Positions 44,645-55,600 of a stretch of DNA of 64,000 nt are shown here, piece after piece. The stretch's first letter is position 1. Every line of letters begins with the position of its first letter. The notes under the pieces are model-generated. The model ran no database searches. It was not told where the DNA came from and saw only the letters and a list, made by a program, of their open reading frames with translations. The position numbers and the translations under genes were made by a program. This DNA comes from Hexactinellida sp. DTS-2022 (Eukaryota > Porifera > Hexactinellida), in assembly GCA_028753945.1 (NCBI GenBank), contig JAPNXP010000009.1, positions 3,658,001 through 3,722,000 of the forward strand, written 5' to 3'.

Positions 44645-45200
44645 TACTGTGCCGACTATACTATAGTATAGTTTAGTCCGTGTCCGCCATACAGGCAAGA
44701 GCTAGATTGCCCGGAGCTCAAATTTTTATTATAGGTCTCCCATATGTTACAGTTGTGCATCTCGAGCCAAATTTTTGCTGAACCATTTGTTAATACCACT
44801 TTGAAACCTTTGAAAATTTGCCTGGACCGTAACTCAAAAAATGTTATATTAAACCCCCAACTTTTATTTCACCATTGGATTCTCCATAAAATTCTGTGTC
44901 TGATGGGAGAAGAAATTTTTTAATAATCGGTTTAATTCATGCCATAAATGGAGGTTGAAATTTCAAAGTTTACTCACACCTCAATTTCAGCAAAACTGTT
45001 GAATCTAATTCTATAGTTTCAACTTGAAATAATTACCATGATTTAACTTGTTAAATCTTACTCTATTGTTTCAACTTTCGATAATTATATTGATTCAACT
45101 TGTGAATTGAGCTGGCTTCTATTTAATTGTAGTATTACTATACAATGGAATAAAACAAATAAAATAAAATAAGGAATTTGTAATTTGAAGACTTAATTCA
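44645..45200 (+). repeat. Dispersed repeat family R, copy 3
   Basis: Colinear with 32107-32510/34219-34330 and 36720-37790, from TGTGCCGACTATACTATAGT to GAGCTGGCTTCTATTTAATT. Non-coding. Confidence 0.75.
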
Positions 45201-46040
45201 ACTCACCGTGGATAACATAGCTAAAATAATTAGCTAGTACGTTTGTACGTGTATTTATATAGTTAATTATCTTTACATAATGAATGAATGGCATTAAACA
45301 CAAATTTGTTTAAGATAGAAATAAACTACAAATTCATCAATCGTTCCTATGTCCCGTACCAACTTGATAAATGGGTGTAAACACCTTGATGATGCGTTCA
45401 TAACATGTCGAAAATATCCAAAATTGAAGCCTGTAACGAAGGTATTTCCCTTTGGAAGCGCTACTAGTTACCGAAACCACTAAATGTAGTGGATCAACAC
45501 AGTGGGCATTTTCAGGGTTGTAAGTGGAAATAGGAAAAACTATACTAGATAGAATCTAATGAAGTATTATTGACATATAGATTATCGGTAGCTGCCAGAA
45601 CTTGGGCTGATTACTAGTTAGCAGTGAAGTTTTGGGGCTTATATCCCAAGGGGGGGGGGGGGGGCGATCCTTCCAATCAGTTATCTATAGAATATAACAT
45701 CAAGTTTAAAAAATTTGTCGCCATTTTAACTTATCCTCATTTAATATCATTATAGTTCTCTATGGATCTATTATAACAGATTTACGATGATTTTTTCAAA
45801 ATTTCTAAATTTCCTATCATCCTATAATAGTTTATTTGTGAAATTTGAGCAGTGTTGACAGATCATAAACAAAGTTCCTATATTTTGGCTTTGGTATGAA
45901 CCTATGGCATGTACATGGCCCCCCACTTCATTATATGGGGCCGTTTTTACCTATGTTTTCTATGAAATGCTAAATTTGAAAGGGAGCGCCCCCGCCCACT
46001 TCTTTTTTTGGCAAAACACCACGTGATGAGTGATTACGAT
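45200..46040. other. No gene recognised; G homopolymer
   Basis: Contains a diverged hairpin MITE (45410-45520) and a run of about 15 G at 45651-45665. Confidence 0.45.
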
Positions 46041-46044
46041 GGTA

Positions 46045-48080
46045 AACGGACACTTAGTTGCGGACATTTTGTCGAACGGACATTTCGTCGAATGGAGATT
46101 TTGTATGATGGACAGTTGGATTAGTAGATATCATTTTTTGCACTGTCTATTTTTTCAATACGCCAAATCAATTAATTAAATTTATTGATAATTAATGAAT
46201 AGCATAACAACAAAAATACAAAAACAAAGTTAAAGTAATAGCAATACGTAGATGGCTAACGAGTGAGTTGAATTGAAGATTATTTTCTAAACTAATTAGT
46301 AATTTGATAATTCATATTTCTTGGCATTAAAAGGTAAATTATGTGCCACTCCTTTAAGATAGGTTATCGTATCTCTAGTAGCATATTCTGAAACAATTGT
46401 TTGCAATCGTTTGCTCCTAGCAATGCTCTCTTTCGAATGATTTGTAGCTTCTCCTGCCTCCCATTTAGTTAGTATTGCTTCTTGAAATTATTGCTCAAGT
46501 TGTAAATAACGCAACATTTTTGTAAAAGTGGGGTGCGCACAAGCAATGCCTGTTTGGAACCCATTTTGCCACCCTTCAACGTAGTTATTTGTTCTAGCCA
46601 TTTGTAAATTTGCACGAGTGTATTGATTCCAAATTCGAATTGGGAATAGAGGTATTCTTCGTGTATGATTCGGGAGCACTCTTCCAATATAGGTTTTCTC
46701 AAAGTAATCAGCAATTTCGATGGCAGAAGATGGAAACTCTAGCATGAGTCTACTGAAACAAGATATAACTTCATTTTCTGGAACAAATGCCAAACTAGCT
46801 AGCATTTTTATTTTAAGTGCGAAATCTTCATCCTCTATATATTGATTGACTAACCCAGCAGATTGTATTTTACGGTAAATATTTTGTGAGAAATTAAAGA
46901 AACATCCAGAGACCACACTCAGGAATGTATTTTCAAAAGCATTTAAAGCGGCCTTCTCAAAATCAATCATTATGCAGAGGGGATTTAGTGCTGGCTTTAA
47001 TTCAAGTAATTTCAACAGGAGTTTTCTGTAGACAAGCTCAGTTTTGTTTGACAGCAAAGCATATATACAAGGAATAGTGATACTATCCTTTTCAGCATGA
47101 ATAGTATAAAGCTGAAAAAATTGTTCAGGTACAACCTTGAAAGTGCCATCTGCAAACCAACTCTGTGATTCTTGCAATACGATAGCATTTTGGGAGTACT
47201 AAATATAAGCATACGATCAGAATCTCCGATTCCAGAATCATATACTAGGAAAGTTTCATCCTTCAGAGTTATCAAGTACCTATCAGGTACGAGTACATCA
47301 GCTGCAGATGCTTGATTGTTAGTACTGTCTTGATCCACACTTTTATGCCTACGTGTTGTTCTTTTGACTGATTCTAAACGAGGTAATGAGGCTCACTCAA
47401 ATTTACAATTCCTTGTGAAAGTATTGTTCGAGTTATCTCTCCCGAGTTATTTGCACGTTCCTTCATTGACTGTTAGTTTTGCAACATTTGTGCGCGCGAA
47501 AGATCAGGGGCATGAGAGTGGCTGGCGAGAATTTCACTTAATTCAGTTGGAATCAATACTGTACCGTTTTTAGTTGTATTTATTCTAGCTTTACATGTGC
47601 TCTCTTTTCGCATACCCAGGAATGCGTACCTGCTGTACTGACTCTATTAAGAGTATATAAAAACTTGGATATGTGCTTTATTCTTTGATTTCGTAGTCTT
47701 TATGAATTCAACATTAAGTGGAGTGGCCATATTTAAATACTGAAAATGATTGTGACAAAAGTATTAATATAATATAATATTGCTATATAAGTCTGTATTT
47801 ATATGTGATGATTTTGAGTAAAGTATACAACAATCAAAGATAAATTTACCCTATTCAATCAAAATAGTTAAATGTAAACAATGTAGTGTGAAATAATGCA
47901 CAATATAAATGAAATCGCCATTCGGCGAACTGTCAAAGTGTGAAATGATACAAGGAATTAATTTTATTAATCATATCTCTATCCGACGAAATGTCCGTCG
48001 ACAAATGTCCGTCGACGAAATGTCCGTTCGACAAAATGTCCGCGACGAAATGTCCGTCGACGAAATGTCCATCGACAAAG
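46045..48080 (-). mobile_element. Second MULE family, with terminal GACGAAATGTCCGT arrays
   Basis: Short arrays of TTTCGTCGAACGGACA-type motifs at 46045-46110, and at least seven GACGAAATGTCCGTC-type units in the opposite sense at 47985-48085, bracket a MULE transposase. Exact ends and target duplication not determined. Unrelated in sequence to the TGCATTTGTCCGAC array but similar in design. Confidence 0.7.
46299..47640 (-). pseudogene. MULE transposase with FLYWCH-like N-terminus, second family
   Basis: Minus strand: STCKARINTTKNGTVLIPTE then SHSHAPD (FLYWCH-type C/H end), a frame change, then WFADGTFKVVPEQFFQLYTI (first Asp), IMIDFEKAALNAFENTF (second Asp), SGCFFNFSQNIYRKI (the usual His of the C/H motif is Asn here), and NNYVEGWQNGFQTG (Glu). 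After a TAA at about 46485 the frame continues as FQEAILTKWEAGEATN to near 46299. No RING domain is present. At least three lesions. The catalytic stretch 46488-47177 is uninterrupted. Confidence 0.85.
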
Positions 48081-48084
48081 TGTC

Positions 48085-48245
48085 CGCCATTCGATTACGA
48101 TTACGATTACAAGAAATGTTGTAATCGATTACAATCGATTACGATTGTAATCGTAATCAACCCCAAGCCTAGGTTGGGGCCGATTACTAGTCAGCCCCAA
48201 GTGATTCGTCGCCAAGCGACCGATATCGAAGGGCTCGTAATTACT
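48085..48245. repeat. GATTAC palindromic repeat and Helitron-like 3' remnant
   Basis: 48085-48165 alternates CGATTACGATTAC and its complement. 48190-48240 (CGCCAAGCGACCGATATCG, AAGGGCTCG) matches the 3' ends of the Helitron-like copies at 12236 and 31946. Confidence 0.55.
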
Positions 48246-48319
48246 AAATTATAAATAATTTAACCAATTCAATGTAAACTAACATTTCTTAAGTTTAATA
48301 ACGGTATATATGTTGCAGT

Positions 48320-48845
48320 CAGTGCTGCCAAGTGAGTTCAGATAAATTCCTGGAGATTGACCATAAAATTTACGGAGAAACAAAAGTTTTTACGAAGCAT
48401 GCTAAAATTCCCTCTGCAACCCAATAGTTCTTAATTTGCTTTTTCAAATCATATAAACTAACTATTTTGTATGAATAATCATGTATAAAGGTAGATATAT
48501 GGACGCTTTCGAGCTTGTAAACAATATGATATACTCACTAATAGTATGTGTTAAACTATCAAAGTAAGATTTAATTTAACTAATTTTTAATTGTGCAACT
48601 GTTTTGAATCAAGAGTATTCTGCGATTGAAATAATTCATCACTATGATATTATTTAACATATTATAAAACATAAATAATGATATGGTGGTTCACTAGTAA
48701 AAACAAACGCAGTTATATGTTAAACAAGAAGTCTTAAAAAATATATTTCGCTAGAAATAAGTAGAAATAAGTCTTAATACGTAGACACGTAGATAGGGGT
48801 ATATTTACGTAGTCTATGTAAATTTACGGAGACTTGGCAGCACTG
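48320..48845. mobile_element. 526-bp hAT MITE, CAGTGCTGCCAAGT ends
   Basis: Ends CAGTGCTGCCAAGT (inwards on both sides) with an exact 8-bp duplication GTTGCAGT (48312-48319, 48846-48853). Confidence 0.93.
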
Positions 48846-48883
48846 GTTGCAGTGTATATGTACTTTTGGTGTACATGTATGTG

Positions 48884-51060
48884 GGGACGCTGCATTTGTC
48901 CGACAAAAGATACCTGCATTTGTCCGACAGCTCTAGTATGCATTTCTCCGACTTGAGTATGCATTTGTCCGACACATGCATTTGTCCGACAAGATTATGC
49001 ATTTGTCCGACAAGAGTATGAATTTGTACTGCTACATTATTTCTTTCATTTTCAGTTATATAATAATTACGTATTTTTACAACTAAGTCGATATCAATTA
49101 ATTCTCAAGTTGCGAATGATTTTAATTTATGTTTGTATAATAGATCAATGTATTACAATATAAAATTATTAATTATATAAAGAACTAAACAATTATACTT
49201 AAGTTAAATGATAAGTAATCACTGTAGTATTTGAGAAAAGTGAATATAGTTTTCTGTATGGTATCATGATTTGGAAATATGGCCATTATCATAGTTGAGA
49301 ATAAATTCAGGAATTTCTGGAATAAAATTAACTAATTAGTAGAAAACTCAGTTTAGTATATCTTAAATCTATCTTGAATAATATATCTACAAATCGGACA
49401 AGGTTTGTTCTCTTCTTTAAGAACCTGGTCACAGCGAGAGCATACTCTAGCATGCGAACAAGGACGAAAGCAAATCGTATCCTCACGTGGTTGTAAACAT
49501 ATACAACATGTTGATTCTGTTATTAAAACATTGTATTCTGACTCTCCAGAATCTGAATCATTATCGTCGAAGTCTACACTAAGACTTGCCACAGAGTCGA
49601 GAGTAGTGTGAAGAGCAGTTATAAACTCTATTGGTGTGTATGTCCCATTTACAAGATTTTTTCTACAAATTTCTCTTAGCTCATCTTTCTTAATTTGGTC
49701 TTTCTTTTGACTCCTGGAAATGTCCAAACTATTATTCAGTCTACCGATTTCTGCGTCTGTATCAACGATGATATTATTCAGAGTTTCACAAATACCCATA
49801 TATTCGGGTGATTAGATTTGAAATTTTTGTTAATCCTTGCATGGTAACTCTCTGCGCCATTGTTTGTAGTTACTTTACTTTTGAAAACTGATAATTGGGA
49901 AGGTCCGATTCTTGTTAACCATTGGTGTTTATAATAACGTTAAAAATTTTCAATTTGAATATTTTCACTTAAAGTGAAGGATACAAACGTGGATGTGAGG
50001 TAATAAAATGTATGTTCAATATGTTCTGAAGGGAGCAAAGGCAAATTCATGATTGATTTCAAGAAGTTTTTGAAGCTGTCATTAGCATGATATTCCTTTA
50101 CTAACCCTAATTTGGTTATTTTTTTCCAAATAGCTTGATTATGGTGAAACCAACAGCCATATAATGAAATACTGGGATAGGCAGTTTTAATTGCATTTCT
50201 TCCCGCCGGTTCCCAGTCACCCATAGCGGAAGATGCACTTAATTGGGGAGCTAGTTGTTTTATTTTTAATAGAGTAGCAGTGTAAATATCTTCACTCTTA
50301 CTTGTTAGCAAACAGTGTTTTGCAGGCAATACGTATCTTCCAAACTCAACAAATAGTGTCCAAAGTTGGAAAAATTGTTTGGGACACTTTTTGAATGTGC
50401 CATCAAAGAATACATTTGTTGCAACAGATAAATATTCATGCATGTTCTCTGAATAAAAATCACTGAACAATGCTCTCCGATTACTAATTCTCTTAGTCTA
50501 GTAGTAGAATTTTTCCCAGCAATTTAACACTTCGTTCTTAATTTGAACTTTTCCGCATGATAAGTATCTATATCATGATTGTGCGGACATAAAACAGCTA
50601 TTTTATTGGTTAACATATTTAACTTAGCTGTGCTTGGGCATGATTCTCGAAATAAAATGCATTTGAGGTAAGCTACCGAATTACGCTCTTTTGATAGTGT
50701 GTATTTGTGACCGTCTGTTGTTGTAAAAACATTTCCACGCTTATTCTTGTACTCGCTTCTTGATTATTCCATCGTTAACAATAAATTGAAGAATTTAGGT
50801 AAAGTTCAAAAGTGTTAGTGTGTATATATACATATATGTACACCAATGTGTAACCATGCGTACTTGTAGTAAGCATAATACATTTCCTTGTTATGTTCTG
50901 ACACATTACATCGTGATTTTGGAAAACAAACCTTACAATAGAAGTATACTTAGTAAAACAAATGCATGTGTCGGACAAATGCATACTCAAGTCGGACAAA
51001 TGCATACTAGAGCTGTCGGACAAATGCAGGTATCTTTTGTCGGACAAATGCATGCGCCCC
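48884..51060 (-). mobile_element. MULE-RING transposon, copy c (most complete)
   Basis: Left GGGACGCTGCATTTG with six motif units (48893-49020), right end GCATGCGCCCC with four units (50962-51060). Contains FLYWCH, DDE and RING parts. No convincing target duplication. Not interrupted by other elements. Confidence 0.88.
49353..50760 (-). pseudogene. FLYWCH - MULE transposase - RING protein, copy c
   Basis: From the N-terminus (high coordinates): FLYWCH-type zinc finger at about 50730-50510 (GNVFTTTDGHKYTL, YLKCILFRESCP, CPHNHDIDTYH), a deletion relative to copy a near 50480, then 50470-49940 with ATNVFFDGTFKKCPKQFF (Asp), MGDWEPAGRNAI (Asp), YGCWFHHNQAIWKK; after the stop at about 49940, TTNNGAESYHAKINKNF (Glu); after a one-base frameshift at about 49795, 49799-49353 with an acidic linker (DFDDNDSDSGES) and the RING (CCICLQPRED, CSHARVCSRC, CPICRYII). 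The stop and frameshift are identical to those of copy a. Confidence 0.87.
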
Positions 51061-52377
51061 GTAAAAAAGTAATCATAAATGTGTGGTTTCACCGGGCTTC
51101 AACCAATTAAATACTAATTAGTACTAAAGTATTCGTACATATGTACTCTATAAGGGGGGATAATTACCAAAGCATTTGTGATATTATATAATTTGAATAC
51201 CATCGTGCAGATTTGTATATCTCACTTACTTAAATTGACCAATTTGAAATGGCACAAGGATTCCGGAAGGCCCATTGATTCAGTATGGACATTTACATCA
51301 AAGTTGAAGATGGTGGAAAACAAGAGTGTAGAAAATGTAGTGCTGTTTCGACGTATTTTGAGTACCGTCGTATTTTGAGTACTTTTCAGTACCGAAACCA
51401 TGGATTACCAATTTATCGACGTATTTTGAGTACTGTCTTATTTTGAGTACTGGCGTATTTTGAGTACTGGCGTATTTTGAGTACTATCGTATTTTGAGTA
51501 CTGGCGTATTTTGAGTATTTTTTCTATTCTATTTCTTCTATTTTTTGTTTTCTATTCTATCTATTCTATCTATTCTATTTTCTATTAGTTATTTTTTTAG
51601 TACAAATTATGCTGTGATATTTTGAGGCGCTCTGATAGACTGAGACGCTACTATAAGGCCACATAAAATAAATTACTTGTTTATCATCAATATTTTTCGA
51701 GAAAATTGGGACGGCGGACGGGATTTTATTATTATTTTTAATTCCCATTAATATGCAAATAACATCATCCTATGCCAAAAATAAATATAAATATTTAATT
51801 TAATTAGAAAATAACATGACAATGCCCAAATAATTAAAGTAATGCTCTAAAATATGGGACTTATTAAAAATTTATGCATAGTAGGTACTTTACACAAGTT
51901 TATTGCTTATATTTTGTACGATTATGTTCCTAAGATAAAAATAAATAGATCCGGACGGATAGTAAAAATTGGGGCGGGCGGGGATGATAAACAAGTTATT
52001 TATTTTATACTGCCTAAATGCAATTTCCTACTCATTTTACAATTTATCTTTATTATTTTAGATAATATTTCTTTCTGCTCCAGGTATCTTTCAAAGTATT
52101 GTAATATACTATTCCATACGGTCTGAACATGTTTACTGTTAATACGATCCGATCAGATTAAATAAATGTGGAACACTAAAGCCAACTCAAAACTAAACAT
52201 AACTACATATATCATATATGCTTATACAGACTATATAACAAAGTTTGCAATGCGAAATCAGCGGAAATGTATTACAAAAATACACTATATTAATGATACA
52301 ATTTACAAAAGCATATACAAAATTAATGGCTAGAGGGAAGAATTATTAGTTAGCCAGTAAATACACACAACTTAGAC

Positions 52378-52680
52378 AGGACACATACAATACAACAGCT
52401 ACACTATACCAGTACCGCTATAACCTAGCTGATAAAACTCTCCCAACCCGAAGCTGGTGGTGAATTCCAGATAGCAGGTACTCATATATAGCGTAACTAT
52501 TGTAATTATAATACTAAACTATATAAACCAGACACATACAATACAACAGCTACACTATACCAGCACCGCTATAACCTAGCTGATAATACTCTCCTAACCC
52601 GAAGCTGGTGGTGAATTCCAGATAACAGGTATTCAGATATAGCGTAAGTATTGTAATTATAATACTAAACTATATAAACG
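52378..52680. repeat. 151-bp tandem duplication (2 units)
   Basis: Two nearly identical units starting GACACATACAATACAACAGC and including CCCGAAGCTGGTGGTGAATT, about 151 bp apart, between the array end and the transposase stop. Confidence 0.85.
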
Positions 52681-52699
52681 GACACTCTCAGCTGAAATA

Positions 52700-55600
52700 A
52701 TTAATTAATTACAACTCAACTGATATTATTTGTGTTTCGTCCCGGCTTGGACTCGTCAGTTGCGTTGCCTTTCCCGTAATACACTTTAGATTGTTGAGTG
52801 TTGGTGTAGTGTTCTGTCGCGTTTTCGCCACTGGGGACATGCCGTTGCAGGTCGCGTTTCCATTATCTGGGCTCGCCATGATAGGGATTGCGTTGCCTGA
52901 ATAGCCTCGGGCAGAAGTCCCCACAGGGTTCGATGTACCTTGTCTTTGAGCGCTTTCGAAAATAGGAGGAGTTATTCAGACGAGTGCAGTGTGTAGTATA
53001 CTGTATTGACTGTTCCGATGAATGAAGAATTGGGGTATAATTTGAGTGGTGATTCGCGTGTGCTGTCAAATTTATAGAATTGGTTGTCGAGGCGAATTAG
53101 TGAGTAGAAGTAATTTGAGAGATTGATCGAGAGGCCGGCTAACTCGTACCGCAATAGTTTTTTTTGTGATTGATGGTAAAGTGTGTATTGATGTCAGGTA
53201 GTAGTAGTACACTAGACTTAGGAAGGTGCCCAATTTCAATGGTGAGAAGTGGAGGGATAGAATCAAATTGGCTGGAGCTTATTTCAAACTTATCGGTCTG
53301 ACTACAACCACATTTATTGCATTTTGATGGGAGTAGTTTGGCACATATTGAATGCTCGATGTTAGTGTTAACAGAACCGATTATTCCAAGCATACAGGTC
53401 CAGGTGAATGTGCTATGACATTGATGGCAGTAGAAGGTGGATGTGTATTTGTCGTTGCAGAGGTTAAGACTTTGTAGGTATTTAATGGTTGTACCCTCAG
53501 AGCCGTAAAAGTCGTATTGTTCCATCAGGTCAGAGTATGTAGTCTGCATTCCAATCGCTTTAGCAATGAAGTCTCTGAGCTTATCGAAATTAAACTCATT
53601 GACAAGGGTCATAAGTTCATGGAATTTCGCATCAGATGGTGTAGACCCGAGTATTCCGCAAGATTCAATTATCTTCTCCTTAAACAGACTTAATATGGCG
53701 ATGATATTGTCGAGGGGGCAGGTGTTAGTTTGTGCAATGTTATTATATTCCCCTTGCCATGTTGGTAAATGAAAGTCTTCTCGCGTTAACACTCTATTTT
53801 CCGAGTTTGTCTTAGAAGGTGATTCTAGAATGATTTGAATCACTTCTTCGGGGAAAATCAACAACATCACCACTGGTAGAAGGACAGCGAAGGGGTAGTC
53901 TCGTTCCCATTTATCCCGTGGTATGTTAGCACCAAATTCAGCTTCGGCATATTCGTCATACCATAAGGCAACGTTATGTCCTATTTGCTGCTTGAACTCG
54001 GAGCTTATTTCGGCTCTTGAACTGTATTCAAAAAGAATATCCAATGACCTTAATGTTAAAGCTTTTGTTGCGAGTTTTCTATGAAGTGGTGTAATGTAAG
54101 TGCATGTTTGTAGAGCTGAAATGACCTCTGATTTGAGCGAATTGAGTTTTTCTGATAGTATTTCTGGTGTCATTATACTCTGTTCATCCATATCTCCGAA
54201 TGTTTCTTCAGTTGCGCCCAAACAAAGCTCATCGATTACTTCTCCTATGTTATCAAATGACAAACAATTAGGTTAAGTTCTACCCAAAATTTAAACGGTT
54301 TTCGAATTGCAAATGGTTTGCATTCGCATGAGACGCTCTCCTGGTGTCTATATATGTTTTAAGGAACTAAATTCTCCCGTTATAACGAAATGCTTGAGAC
54401 CCCGTCTCGGTTTCAATTCGTATTTAGACGAGTAAATCGATTACTTGCATCAAATAATCACATATGTTGCTGGAAATTTTATATTCAAAATGAGCATACT
54501 CGATTACCCCAGTGGAGTGTTATTTTTTGTTCGATTATTTACTATCATTATTTCAGATTGGTACCCGAGTTTTATAATGCGAAACAAAGTGTGACACACA
54601 GAGAGACAGGCAGACAGAAATGAGACATATATTAATAAATAATAATATACATCAATTATAGTAACTTATTCGGGAATATCTCAGGAATATTAGTTTGCAT
54701 TATATTAAGTGCTGATCAAGATTATTCTACTCACCAGATTGTATGTTGACATATTTAGGTTTTCTCGCTGTTGATCTCCTATGTCCATAAGCTGGCGGTT
54801 TAACCTATCGAAGTTATATATATTCATACATAAGTATACAAGAGGACGTATTTGACCCTGCTAATAATAGTTTACTGAATCAACAACTTTAATTTACTTT
54901 GATATCTTTTTGCCGATACTTTCGTGACAAGTGAATTAGAATCTTTGTCGTTTGTCACTGGCAGGATTTTCTGTGTAACAAGATGGCTAGGAGTTACTTC
55001 GGAAACCGTATATGGACCAAGAAACTTTTGTTCGTTTTTCGTCCCAGGTAGTTTCTTTGATTTCTTGATGTTCTGAACAAGAATCAAATCACCTTCCTCA
55101 AACTCAGATCTATTTCACAATGTAATATAATCAATTACGTAATAACAGAATAATTAATGTTATTATATACAATAGTAGTATAAAGTATATTTCAATAACA
55201 TCCGGGTTTAGTTCCAATTTAAGTAAGCAAATCACATAACAAATATCACTACCTATTACGCTTGACTTTGCGATCGAAAATATTCTTCTGTATTTTTTGC
55301 TCTTTCATGATGTTATTCCGCGCTGACATTCTTTCACTAGTACGATTATCTTCAATCTGATCGATCCATTCAGCTTCAAAGTCAGGTAATTGAAAAGGAC
55401 ATAGTGTTTCCATTGGATAATCGTTCGTCTAGAAACCTAAATAATAACTGCAATTAAACTTTCTATGGATCCAGCCTGGATTTGACGTTAAAATATTAAT
55501 TTTAAAATGTGTAATAATAGAACATAAATTAGTACCTACCGTTTCTTCAGCATCAAAAAAATGATTTTGTTGACCTTGAGTATCCTCATGAGCTCCAGAT

